A DNA stretch of 34,739 nt from Deltaproteobacteria bacterium (GTDB lineage Bacteria > Desulfobacterota > Binatia > UBA9968 > JAJDTQ01): contig JAPPNF010000126.1 in the NCBI GenBank assembly GCA_028818755.1, forward strand, positions 1 through 34,739, given 5' to 3'. Made by a program: the position numbers and the translations under genes. Below, in pieces: positions 1 to 7,453 of the stretch (position 1 is its first letter; the number at the start of each line of letters is the position of its first letter). The notes beneath the pieces were generated by a model. It had not been told where the DNA came from. It saw nothing but the letters and a program-made list of their open reading frames with translations, and did not search any database.

Positions 1-47
1 GTGCCTCCTTTGCTGGTGAAGTCACGACCTTCTCTACCGCGTCCTGA

Positions 48-55
48 AAAAATTA
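48..55. repeat. Left target-site duplication (AAAAATTA)
   Basis: Eight bases identical to 2702-2709, directly abutting the left inverted repeat. The length is the one expected for IS1595-family insertion. Confidence 0.9.
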
Positions 56-79
56 CGGAATTAACAGTTATGGGCTTGA
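56..79 (+). repeat. Left terminal inverted repeat of the IS1595-type transposon
   Basis: All 24 bases match the reverse complement of 2678-2701. Confidence 0.93.
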
Positions 80-127
80 CTTCCTAGGTCGAATGTAGTA
101 GCATTCCGGTCATAGGGAGGGCGAGCC

Positions 128-1042
128 ATGAACCTTATTACCATCTTCCACCGTTTCCCGGACCAAGAAGCCTGCGTCGAGCACCTGGAGAAGATCAGGT
201 GGGGAGACAAGCCGGAATGCCCACACTGCAAGTCGGAGCGCGTGGGTCGGAAGGCTGACAGTGGGCGCGTAGGTCGCTGGAACTGCCACGCCTGCCACGC
301 CAGCTTCAACGTGCTCGCTGGCACGATCTTCCAGAAGACACGTATGCCCTTGCAGAAGTGGTTCTTGGCCATCGGTCTCATTGTCAACGCCAAGAAGAGC
401 CTGTCAAGCTGCCAGCTTTCTCGGGACCTCGATATCAACCAGCCTACGGCGCTCTACATGCAGCATCGCATCCGCTCCGCGATGGCATCCGGTCAAGGCG
501 AGATGCTCCAGGGGATCGTGGAAGCGGACGAAACCTATGTGGGCGGGAAGCCGCGCAAGGGCAACCGCCACGGCAAGGGCGGACCCGGCTCCATCGACAA
601 CTTCATGGACCCGTTGCCGCCGAAGCCCAAGCGTGGACGCGGCACGAGCAAAACGCCGGTGGTCGGCGTGGTGGAGCGCGGCGGGGCGGTTCGCGCCAAG
701 GTGGCGACGGACCTCACGGGCCGCGGGCTGCTGGCATTCATCAAGAAGCACGTCACGCCGGAAGGCTCGCTGCTCATCACGGACGAGTACACGGCGTACA
801 ACGTCATGCACAAGCACATCCAGCACGCCACCATCAACCACGCGACGCAGTACGCGGACGGCGAGACGCACACCAACACCATCGAAGGATTCTGGAGCCT
901 GCTCAAGCGCGCATGGCATGGAAGCCATCACAAGTACTCGAAGAACTGGATGCCGCTCTACGTGGCGGAAGCCTGCTGGAAGTACAACCACAGGGAAGCC
1001 GTGGACGGTTTCTCCGTGTTCCTCCGGGGATGCTTCGCATGA
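128..1042 (+). CDS. IS1595-family transposase (DDE, with N-terminal zinc ribbon)
   Basis: A 304-aa transposase that should cut and join the element ends. The N-terminal third has a zinc ribbon (CPHC near residue 36 and CHAC near residue 55) followed by the FNVLAGTIFQKT and PLQKW signatures of IS1595 transposases. The catalytic core follows: an acidic residue in EADETYVGGK, a second Asp in ITDEYTAYN and the closing region HTNTIEGFWSLLKRAWHG...KYNHR. This is the DDE_Tnp_IS1595 (ISXO2-like) layout. The start at 128 has a good ribosome-binding site (AGGGAGGG about 6 bp upstream), and the length is normal for the family. The reading frame is intact. Its stop overlaps the ATG of the passenger gene, so both genes probably share one transcript starting between the left repeat and 128. 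Confidence 0.93.
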   Translation: MNLITIFHRFPDQEACVEHLEKIRWGDKPECPHCKSERVGRKADSGRVGRWNCHACHASFNVLAGTIFQKTRMPLQKWFLAIGLIVNAKKSLSSCQLSRDLDINQPTALYMQHRIRSAMASGQGEMLQGIVEADETYVGGKPRKGNRHGKGGPGSIDNFMDPLPPKPKRGRGTSKTPVVGVVERGGAVRAKVATDLTGRGLLAFIKKHVTPEGSLLITDEYTAYNVMHKHIQHATINHATQYADGETHTNTIEGFWSLLKRAWHGSHHKYSKNWMPLYVAEACWKYNHREAVDGFSVFLRGCFA

Positions 1043-2667
1043 ACCGGTTGTATTACGGGGATTGCCTCACGGTCATGCAGAACATGAAGTCCGCGTCTGT
1101 GGACCTCATCTATCTCGACCCGCCCTTCAACTCGGATCGGACCTACAACAACATCTACAAGGACGAAACGGGCCGTCCGCTCCCGGATCAGATAGACGCC
1201 TTCTGCGATATGTGGGAGTTGGACGAAGAAACGGAACGGATCGTCCGCACCATGCCCGTGCTCATGCGCGACGCTGGCGTTGACGACAGCGCGGCGGAGC
1301 TCTGGAAGCTCTGGCTGAATGCCTTGCGCAAGACGCGCCCGAAGCTGTTGGCCTACCTGTCCTACATGACGCAACGGCTCTTGCAGATGAAGGTGATCCT
1401 GAAGGCCACGGGATCCATCTACCTCCACTGCGATCCGACGGCGGCCCACTACATCAAGATCATGATGGACTCCATCTTCTGGCATGAGAATTTCCGGTCA
1501 GAGATCGTCTGGAAGCGCACCAGCGCCCACAGCGGAGCCCGGCGCCCCGGCCCGGTGCACGACACGATCTTGTTCTACACGAAGTCCGACAAATACGCCT
1601 GGACCGGCACCTACCAGGATTATGACGATCTCTATGTCGAGACGTTCTATCCTCACAAGGACCCGGATGGACGCCGGTGGAGCCGTGCGGACCTCACGGG
1701 TGCCGGAGTAGTACAGGACGGCGAGACGGGTCAGCCGTGGCGCGGAATCAACGTTTCCTTGAAAGGGCGGCATTGGGCGCGGAAGCCCGCCGATCTCGAC
1801 AAGCTGGACGCCGAAGGGCGCATCCACTGGCCCGCCAGGGAAGGCGGCATGCCGCGTCTCAAACTCTACCTGGATGAACAGCCGGGAATCCCCTTACAGG
1901 ACGTGTGGACCGACATCCGGCCGATTCACAACCTCGCGGCCGAGCGCATGGGATACCGGACGCAGAAGCCGGTTGAACTGCTCAAGCGCATCATCGAATC
2001 CAGCTCGAAACCGGATGATGTCGTGTTCGACCCTTTTTGCGGCTGCGCCACGACCATTGAGGCCGCGCACCTGTTAAAGCGTCAATGGGTCGGGATCGAT
2101 ATCGCCATTCACGCCATCAAGCGCGTGGCGCGCATACGGCTGGAGGACCGTCTCGGGCTGAAGGAGGGGACGGACTTCGAGCTTGACGGCGTGCCGCGCA
2201 ACCTGGAAGGCGCACAGGATTTGTGGGACCGCGACAAGTATCACTTTCAGAAATGGGCGGTGGAACAGATAGACGGCTTCGTCACGTCCAAACGGACGGC
2301 GGATGGAGGAATAGACGGACGTCTCTACTTCGGCGTTCCGTGGCGACCGGAGCTTCAGAGCATGGTGATCGAAGTGAAGGGTGGGAAGAACGTGTCCGTG
2401 GAGTCCCTACGCGCCCTACGCGGAGTCCTGGACAACGATGAAGCCTTGATGGCCGGGTTGATCATCATGGAGCCGCTCGGGTCAGCCAAGGACCGTAACT
2501 TCCACCGCTTCATGGCCGAAGCCGGTGATCTGGAAGTGCAAGGCGTGGAGTATCCGAAGATGCAGATTCTAACCGTGGGCGAGATATTGGACGGCAAGCG
2601 GTTCAACACGCCGGGAGTGGCGCGGCTCCGCGCCCGCCAGCCTACGTTGCCTGGAAGTCTAGGCTAG
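1039..2667 (+). CDS. Fused beta-class DNA methyltransferase / PD-(D/E)XK endonuclease (transposon passenger)
   Basis: A 542-aa protein. The amino-methyltransferase catalytic motif IV is DPPF (residues 27-30), and the SAM-binding motif I, FDPFCG, comes late (330-335). This IV-before-I order is the beta class (N6-adenine or N4-cytosine), as in type III Mod proteins. The middle, about 100-300, is probably the target-recognition region. After motif I a separate C-terminal domain carries D422-G-G-I-D426-G and, about 20 residues later, E445-V-K447, the Mrr-like PD-(D/E)XK nuclease pattern. It therefore looks like a single-chain restriction-modification enzyme, though the nuclease could be inactive or modification-dependent. 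It starts at the ATG overlapping the transposase stop; the longer open frame upstream is only a shadow of the transposase gene. No separate specificity or restriction subunit is encoded in the transposon. Confidence 0.85.
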   Translation: MNRLYYGDCLTVMQNMKSASVDLIYLDPPFNSDRTYNNIYKDETGRPLPDQIDAFCDMWELDEETERIVRTMPVLMRDAGVDDSAAELWKLWLNALRKTRPKLLAYLSYMTQRLLQMKVILKATGSIYLHCDPTAAHYIKIMMDSIFWHENFRSEIVWKRTSAHSGARRPGPVHDTILFYTKSDKYAWTGTYQDYDDLYVETFYPHKDPDGRRWSRADLTGAGVVQDGETGQPWRGINVSLKGRHWARKPADLDKLDAEGRIHWPAREGGMPRLKLYLDEQPGIPLQDVWTDIRPIHNLAAERMGYRTQKPVELLKRIIESSSKPDDVVFDPFCGCATTIEAAHLLKRQWVGIDIAIHAIKRVARIRLEDRLGLKEGTDFELDGVPRNLEGAQDLWDRDKYHFQKWAVEQIDGFVTSKRTADGGIDGRLYFGVPWRPELQSMVIEVKGGKNVSVESLRALRGVLDNDEALMAGLIIMEPLGSAKDRNFHRFMAEAGDLEVQGVEYPKMQILTVGEILDGKRFNTPGVARLRARQPTLPGSLG

Positions 2668-2685
2668 GGCTTGACCTTCAAGCCC
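2667..2685 (+). terminator. Hairpin at the end of the passenger gene, overlapping the right inverted repeat
   Basis: GGGCTTGA (2667-2674) pairs with TCAAGCCC (2678-2685) around a 3-nt loop, an 8-bp stem that begins in the stop codon. The right inverted repeat supplies the 3' arm. It may end transcription or shield the transposon genes from outside read-through. There is no run of T directly after it, so the terminator call is tentative. Confidence 0.45.
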
Positions 2686-2701
2686 ATAACTGTTAATTCC
2701 G
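2678..2701 (-). repeat. Right terminal inverted repeat of the IS1595-type transposon
   Basis: Perfect 24-bp reverse complement of 56-79. Confidence 0.93.
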
Positions 2702-2709
2702 AAAAATTA
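2702..2709. repeat. Right target-site duplication (AAAAATTA)
   Basis: Exact copy of 48-55, directly outside the right inverted repeat. Confidence 0.9.
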
Positions 2710-2764
2710 TGTGCTGTTATATCCTCCTTAACTCTCTCGTTATATCAATGGGTTATTGCATAGC

Positions 2765-2819
2765 CGCAACATAATCAGAACCGCAACATAAATCCAGTTA
2801 TGTTGCGCGCAACATAACT
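2765..2819. repeat. Cluster of CGCAACATA repeats ending in a perfect 24-bp palindrome; probable end of a mobile element
   Basis: CGCAACATA occurs at 2765-2773, 2782-2790 and 2808-2816, and inverted at 2799-2807. The last two abut and form a perfect 24-bp palindrome at 2796-2819 (half-site AGTTATGTTGCG). The homologous part of the PAPS-reductase gene stops exactly at the outer edge, 2819/2820. This looks like a terminal or core site of a site-specific recombinase element that inserted into that gene. The element's other end and recombinase would lie left of the window, and the IS1595-type transposon later landed inside it. The recombinase class cannot be told from the site alone. Confidence 0.6.
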
Positions 2820-3048
2820 CGATGTGCTCGATCGTGCCCGGCCACTCGACCACGCGGAGCGGGGCGTGAACCACCACCAACTGATCATGAGGCACGATCC
2901 GGGCGAGCAGGATCGTCATGGCTTGGCTGTCCTTGCCGCCCGACGAATTGGTGGCCACAAGGGCGCCTCGGCGGATCATGTCGCGGCACTCGGGCGGAAT
3001 GTGGAGGTCGGCGCCGGGCCGGCGGCCGCGTGGCGGGCTCTCGCTCAT
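2820..3048 (-). pseudogene. PAPS-reductase-family (PP-loop) gene, 3' end removed by element insertion
   Basis: From the ATG at 3048 the first 77 residues read as the N terminus of a phosphoadenosine-phosphosulfate-reductase-family protein. The PP-loop SGGKDS lies at about residues 36-41 and is followed by a beta-strand and VVHAPL. At 2820 homology ends and the frame runs into the palindromic element end, adding about 25 unrelated residues before a stop near 2740. PP-loop proteins of this family bind ATP to activate sulfur or nucleotide substrates; family members are frequent on plasmids, phages and islands. The start has a strong GGGAGG site and overlaps the stop of the upstream 80-aa gene (ATGA). 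The fragment lacks most of its catalytic domain and is unlikely to work. Confidence 0.75.
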
Positions 3049-3287
3049 GCCTCCCTCCCCTCATGGTCGGTCAGCGTCATCGCCGCGGTCGGCCAGATGA
3101 AGAGCGGACGGATGAGAACTTCTGGTTCATCGCCGTCTTGAGCGGGAGGTCTGAGGTTGACGGCGGCGATGGCCGCGGTTGGTTCGCCGTCGGCGAAGCA
3201 CGAGACGAGGCAGAAATTGTCGAACCGGCCGCTGGTCAGGGCCTCGAACGCGCGGCGGTGATCCTCGGTGATATTGGTGTCGGGCAT
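3045..3287 (-). CDS. Small conserved hypothetical protein coupled to the PAPS-reductase-family gene
   Basis: An 80-aa protein starting MPDTNITED, with AFEALTSGRFDNFCLVSC and a C-terminal MTLTDHEG. From memory, similar small proteins recur in alphaproteobacterial plasmids and islands, often beside PP-loop genes; I know no assigned function. The start has an excellent ribosome-binding site (AAGGAGGT, about 8 bp upstream). The stop overlaps the next ATG by four bases, so the two genes were translated as a pair. Now that the partner is broken this gene is probably a leftover of the older locus. Confidence 0.6.
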   Translation of the reverse strand: MPDTNITEDHRRAFEALTSGRFDNFCLVSCFADGEPTAAIAAVNLRPPAQDGDEPEVLIRPLFIWPTAAMTLTDHEGREA

Positions 3288-3469
3288 GGCGGCGACCTCC
3301 TTGGCGGTAGCGTGGGGGAGCCCGGCCTCGGGGCCCGGGATTCACCCAGCCCAAGCCGGCCGCCACCTCCCTGCGGCGCGCAGCGCGTCGGTGGAGGCCG
3401 AAGCGCCCGAGCCGGACTGACGGGACAGTCGCCGTGAACGGATCAGCGAAGGTGATCGTCGTCGTGGAG

Positions 3470-3980
3470 GCAGCTCATCCTCCATTTCGCGAAGCCAGGA
3501 ATAGGGGCCGATGCGCAACGCCCATTCGGGCGGCGCCTTGCCGTGTGTGAGCGCCACGCGGCCGCCGCGTATCAACAACGTACGCAAATACGTGCCGCCT
3601 CGCTTGGAGATTCCGAGCATGCGCACCTTTCCACCGGTGCCGACGTGCCGGGGCGTGAAACCCAGCCAAGCGGCAAACTCCCGGCCCGACCCAAACGCGG
3701 CCGGGTCGCCCATGGCGGTCACCGAAGCGGTGGCGCCCAGCCACCCGTCACTGATCAGAGCGGAATTATCAGAGCGGAATTGGAACGCTCCGCGCAGGGC
3801 TTGTAACGGGCGGCTCGTTCGGCGTAGCGCCTGCAGCGCCAGGGCCGTGGCGCCGATCTCCTTCGCCATGGCCGCAAAGGGCAGGATCAAGCTGAGGTCC
3901 TTGGAACTCGTCGCCACGGGAAAGGATGCGACGGACGGCCCCGTGGTTCGGTCTACGAAACGAGCCGTATCCTCCACGAC
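3470..3980 (-). pseudogene. Degenerate IS110-family transposase, C-terminal part
   Basis: On the minus strand the frame contains GDPAAFGSGREFAAWLGFTPRH, then GGKVRMLGISKRGGTYLRTLLI (each a family signature), the Transposase_20 core of IS110 enzymes. The N-terminal DEDD catalytic domain is missing, the expected PGVGP helix-hairpin-helix start is scrambled, and a 14-bp tandem duplication (ATCAGAGCGGAATT at 3754-3767 and 3768-3781) lies at that point. The segment before the duplication (about 3790-3980) is only weakly family-like. No ends could be recognised. It is a dead fragment. Confidence 0.7.
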
Positions 3981-4128
3981 GCCAAGGCCGTGATCGCCGG
4001 AGAACTGTAAGAGGGAAGGAGGCGCAAGAAGCCGCAGCTGCTATGACAAGGGCACGGGGCGGCTGATGGTGGTCTGCTGGCCCCTTAACCAGGTAAGGAA
4101 TGTGGGGTGGAGGATGATCGAAGTAGGT

Positions 4129-4602
4129 TCAAGAATCTGTCTCATGGCCGCAAAACAGAGGATCCAGGATTTGCTGGCTGATTTCCCAAGCCTCTACACG
4201 ACGCTTGTTGAGTAGCAGGTGGCAAGCGATTGCCTGGGCGTCCCATTTCAAGTGGATTGTCTCCACGTCTCCATTCGCGCGGGTAACCGCGATTGAGTTG
4301 CCACGATCCTCGAGTGTGACCACCTTCGCCTTGGGAGTCGGCTCGATTCGATGAATCTCGAAACTTGGCGGGGGATCGCCAAGGCGGTTCCCCAACTCGA
4401 CGTCAAACTTTCGGTCGTGACGCAAGAAGGCCGGCAGATCGTTGAACTCCACAACGTCTCGCGTAATCAGTGCCAAGAGGTCGGCGAGGATTCTAGGCAG
4501 GTAGCATTTCATCCGCGTCGTGACCCATCTCGGTGCGTCAGCAAATGCCCCACCATCATCCGGCCATTTTAGATCCTTTCGGATTTCTTCTATTGTCGCC
4601 AT
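4129..4602 (-). CDS. Hypothetical protein, about 157 aa
   Basis: No family recognised. The ATG at 4602 (MATIEEIRKDL) is preferred because AAGGAGG lies about 5 bp before it; an upstream in-frame ATG at 4620 would place that site inside the gene. The protein is soluble, without signal peptide or membrane segment, mixed alpha/beta, and has few cysteines. It is monocistronic here, oriented away from the Xre/RES operon and preceded by a spacer of about 360 bp that also carries that operon's promoter. An accessory-island orphan; no function proposed. Confidence 0.6.
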   Translation of the reverse strand: MATIEEIRKDLKWPDDGGAFADAPRWVTTRMKCYLPRILADLLALITRDVVEFNDLPAFLRHDRKFDVELGNRLGDPPPSFEIHRIEPTPKAKVVTLEDRGNSIAVTRANGDVETIHLKWDAQAIACHLLLNKRRVEAWEISQQILDPLFCGHETDS

Positions 4603-4885
4603 CCCATCCTCCTTCTGCACTTAGTTTACCGGGCCGTGGCTATCCGGGTCAACGGATCCGGATGCTGAGCCAGCCGATTCCCGCTTGGTTGCCTTCACCA
4701 ACATGGTGTTGTCCGCTGATTTCTCTTTCATTTCCGATTACTTAACCCCATTTCACGGGTGATAGCCGCACCGCAGGACGGGTCAACGCCCCTGGACGGC
4801 TACAACAACCTCTCGTTGTCGTTTCAAGCCCCTTGATCCCTCTCGGTTGTCAAGTTCAAACTGACACAACTACCGGTGAACATCA

Positions 4886-4941
4886 TTGACAACGTCAAGG
4901 CTGATGTCTATACTTGCGTCTACTGAAACGTCATGTAGACG
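4886..4941 (+). promoter_or_regulatory. Near-consensus sigma70 promoter with two inverted repeats, upstream of the TGT-like/Xre/RES operon
   Basis: TTGACA at 4886-4891 and TATACT at 4909-4914 are separated by exactly 17 bp. The -35 box lies in a palindrome TTGAC-AAC-GTCAA (4886-4898). A second inverted repeat, CGTCTAC ... GTAGACG (4917-4923 and 4935-4941), lies where transcription should start. Strong promoter plus palindromes is the usual design of an autorepressed toxin-antitoxin operon, and the Xre-type antitoxin encoded downstream is the natural candidate repressor. The remaining spacer (4621-4885) holds no recognisable gene. Confidence 0.65.
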
Positions 4942-4959
4942 AAACATGGAGGACGCAAG

Positions 4960-6243
4960 ATGGCGAAATTACAGGTATATTATCCTCGGGTGGTCAGAGC
5001 CGCACCTGAGCCATTGGGATGGTATCTCCGTCCATCGTACGTGGACCATCGAGCAATCGCCGACGCGGTGGCGGGTGGGTTGGTTGGTCTACATGGGGTG
5101 GTGTTCGATCCTCTCTATGGGGACCGCCATTCCGAGTTGCGGCACTTGATCGTTGAGCGAAACCGAGATGCCATCCTTGATCCAAGAACACAGGAGCTAG
5201 CGTCGATAGGCGGTTTCAACAAGCGTCTGTCTGCGTTGCCTTGGGCTTTGGATCGGCCACACGGGCCGGATGATTTCGCTGATGTAGATGCCCGTCGGAT
5301 CGTAGATTCGATAGCTCAGTTTGTCGTGAAAAGACGCTACACTGCGGTTCTCGCGCCGACCCACTACATCGAGAGCGCCGACAGCCCGTGGTTGGCGATC
5401 GACACGCGATTGACAGGACACTTACGGCGCTATCTCGATAGAGTGGATGCCAGCAACGTACCAATTTTTTATTCCCTGGCAGTTTCGTATGAAGCATTTC
5501 GGTCGACAGAGGAACGGCACGCCATTCTGGAAAGGCTGATGGACCTGCCCGTCGACTCCGTGTGGATTAAGGTTTCCCAAAGCGGCACCCTAACCCATGC
5601 GGCGGTCAGGAACTTGGTGTACGGGGCTACTGAGTTTCACTCACTGGGCGTGCCGCTCATTGGAGACATGATGGGTGGCCTACGCGGCCTCAGCGCCTTG
5701 GCGTTCGGTGCAGTCGGAGGAATTTGCCACGGAGTGACCCAGAAGGAGCGTTTCAGCGCGACTTCATGGACGCGGCCCGCGAGTTCCAGCAACCAAGGGT
5801 TCTCGCGGCCTACAGGAATCTACGTGGCTCCTCTTGGTATTCATCTGAAGAGAGAGGAGGCAACGGCGTTCTTTGGAGCACGTGGGTCGAAATCGCGGTT
5901 TGGCTGTCGGGAGAAGGCATGCTGTCCCAAGGGCCTGAAAGATATGGTGGACAATCCGGTTAGACACAGCCTTGTCCAGCGTTCGGGCGAACTCCGACGC
6001 CTCAGCATCCTTCCGGAAGAGATGCGCGCACAACACTTTCTTGAGGAAACACTTCGCCCTGCGACAGATGCGGCAGTTTTCGCGGAATCACTGTCATTCC
6101 AATCGCAAGAGCATTTGGCTAAGCGAATGAGTGACAACAGGAAAGTATTGGAGCGTCTTCGTGTAGGCTTGGGGAGACTTGTACAAGAGCGTCCCCTCGC
6201 GTCGTTTTCGCAGATACCTCTGCGTCGGGCAATGCGCAGTTGA
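4960..6243 (+). CDS. TGT/DpdA-like TIM-barrel protein, first gene of the Xre-RES operon
   Basis: A 427-aa soluble protein. The first ~270 residues look like a TIM barrel, with strand motifs GVVFDP, ILDPRTQ, AVLAPTHYI, PIFYSLAVSY, VWIKVS and LIGDMMGGLRGLSALAFGAVGG. A C-terminal metal-site-like cluster follows: C316-x4-C321-C322-x13-H336. The barrel plus a late Cys/His cluster resembles tRNA-guanine transglycosylases and the DNA-modifying DpdA group, but this is a motif-level impression, not a proven assignment. Start at 4960 has GGAGG about 6 bp upstream. The Xre antitoxin gene follows 43 bp later, then RES, so it probably belongs to the same operon. Possible roles are a third toxin-antitoxin component, a base-exchange enzyme, or an unrelated passenger. 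Confidence 0.6.
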   Translation: MAKLQVYYPRVVRAAPEPLGWYLRPSYVDHRAIADAVAGGLVGLHGVVFDPLYGDRHSELRHLIVERNRDAILDPRTQELASIGGFNKRLSALPWALDRPHGPDDFADVDARRIVDSIAQFVVKRRYTAVLAPTHYIESADSPWLAIDTRLTGHLRRYLDRVDASNVPIFYSLAVSYEAFRSTEERHAILERLMDLPVDSVWIKVSQSGTLTHAAVRNLVYGATEFHSLGVPLIGDMMGGLRGLSALAFGAVGGICHGVTQKERFSATSWTRPASSSNQGFSRPTGIYVAPLGIHLKREEATAFFGARGSKSRFGCREKACCPKGLKDMVDNPVRHSLVQRSGELRRLSILPEEMRAQHFLEETLRPATDAAVFAESLSFQSQEHLAKRMSDNRKVLERLRVGLGRLVQERPLASFSQIPLRRAMRS

Positions 6244-6286
6244 GTAGGTCTTCTCGCGTGACGATTCAAAACATGGAGGGCCAATA

Positions 6287-6646
6287 ATGTCTGACTTGGT
6301 CGCGGAAAAGAACGTAGTCGCGGAAAAACTCGAACTCTTGAAGAGCCGAGCCGCCATTCGGGCAGTCGACGTGGCGAATATGCTCGGGACTACTCCCGAG
6401 ACGGTTTCGCGATGGAACCAAGGGCGTGCCTATCCTAGGCCGGTCAAGGAGAGTCTTCTTGCTGACTTAGAGTATATAGTAGAACGACTCTCGGAATTCT
6501 ATTCCGACCCGAATACGACACGATCATGGTTGTATTCTAGGCACAGTTACTTCAACGGCCTTCGACCTGCTGATTTGATCCAGGAGGGGCGAATCGCAGA
6601 GGTCCTGGAAGCCATTCAGGCCATGGCTGACCCCACGTACACGTAG
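6287..6646 (+). CDS. Xre/MbcA/ParS-type antitoxin of the RES toxin
   Basis: A 119-aa protein. Residues about 22-50 form a helix-turn-helix (VDVANMLGTTPETVSRWNQG). The C-terminal part (WLYSRHSYFNGLRPADLIQEGR, about 81-102) is the DUF2384/MbcA-ParS-Xre toxin-binding signature. Family knowledge: such proteins cover the active site of RES-domain toxins and repress their own promoter. Start has GGAGG about 8 bp upstream. The toxin gene starts 16 bp downstream. The inverted repeats at 4886-4941 are plausible operators. The order antitoxin then toxin is the usual one for RES-Xre pairs. Confidence 0.85.
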   Translation: MSDLVAEKNVVAEKLELLKSRAAIRAVDVANMLGTTPETVSRWNQGRAYPRPVKESLLADLEYIVERLSEFYSDPNTTRSWLYSRHSYFNGLRPADLIQEGRIAEVLEAIQAMADPTYT

Positions 6647-6662
6647 GTTTGGGACTACCTTA

Positions 6663-7184
6663 ATGCTGCAGCGCGATCCTGACTTACTCGAACATCTAGA
6701 AGGCTGCCGACAAGGACCGTTCGAAGGAGTGGTCAATCGAGTGGTTTGGGTTGACAAGAGCCCCGTCCAGGGGAGTAACGGTGCCCGTGGCCGCTGGAAC
6801 AGTCCAGATTGTCAGTTTGAAGTCCTGAATACGTCATGTACAGCGGAAGGGGCCAGCGCAGAATTCGAAGCGTTCTGGTCGCTATTCGAGCAGAGGCCAG
6901 ACAGGCGGGCACTGAATTGGCGGCTGAGAGTTCGGCTAAAGCGCGTGGTAGAGCTGAATTTTGACGAGCTTAAACAACTCGGTATAAGACAGGCGGATTA
7001 TCCAAGTCGGAATTATTCGCGTACTCAGGAAATCTCTGACGGTCTGAACTATCTGGGGTATGATGGCCTAATTGTGCCATCTGCACGCTACGAATGCAAT
7101 AATCTGATTATTTTCATGCAGAATCTGGAAAAGGATTGTTTCGTAGAGGAAGGGGAGTCGAGAGAGTTTCGTTGGTCTGAGTAA
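6663..7184 (+). CDS. RES-domain toxin
   Basis: A 173-aa protein with RES family features: G-R-W at residues 43-45, acidic AEFE at 66-69, SRTQEISDGLNYLGYDGLIVPSAR ending at about 142 (quoted only to mark the region 119-142), and CNNLIIF at 145-151. The Arg, Glu and Ser that name the family are thus present. Characterised RES toxins consume NAD+ and stop growth, and some systems act against phage. There is no clear ribosome-binding site before the ATG, so it probably relies on coupling to the upstream antitoxin gene, which would keep toxin output low. It looks complete and active. Confidence 0.85.
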   Translation: MLQRDPDLLEHLEGCRQGPFEGVVNRVVWVDKSPVQGSNGARGRWNSPDCQFEVLNTSCTAEGASAEFEAFWSLFEQRPDRRALNWRLRVRLKRVVELNFDELKQLGIRQADYPSRNYSRTQEISDGLNYLGYDGLIVPSARYECNNLIIFMQNLEKDCFVEEGESREFRWSE

Positions 7185-7453
7185 ACGACGTGCCCACGAT
7201 GAAGATTCGGCATTGAACCGATTTGTGATCGAAGTTGGCAACGCTGAGAGGGGCTATGCTGCTGACGGCCGGGCGTCTGCGAGGCGAAGGAGTGCTTGCT
7301 CTGTGACCACCCCGAGTCGTTCATAATCAGACATATATCGGGTATTCAGACTGGGTACCAGTGTCGTCCGAACTTGTTCCCCACATTCTTCATACAACAG
7401 CTAACCGACGGGTTTCGAGCGACTGGAAGCAGCTAAGGGAGGCGGTGACTGCC

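Larger units (their letters stand above)
56..2701 (+). mobile_element. Complete IS1595-family transposon carrying a methyltransferase/endonuclease passenger gene
   Basis: Seen directly: perfect 24-bp terminal inverted repeats (56-79 and 2678-2701, outer ends CGGAATTAACAG...) enclose a transposase and one passenger gene. An exact 8-bp duplication, AAAAATTA, sits outside both ends (48-55 and 2702-2709). An 8-bp target duplication and a transposase with an N-terminal zinc ribbon fit the IS1595 family. The two genes overlap by four bases (ATGA), so they are translationally coupled. The passenger stop lies only about 10 bp before the right repeat, leaving almost no spare DNA. Intact ends, duplication and reading frames suggest a recent, possibly still mobile insertion. 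It landed in an AT-rich stretch belonging to another element end at about 2700-2819. Confidence 0.93.

Noticed and set aside
358..1038. Upstream in-frame extension of the methyltransferase (769-aa frame)
   Set aside because: It overlaps the transposase gene in another frame and its translation has no methyltransferase similarity. The four-base overlap start at 1039 is the natural one.
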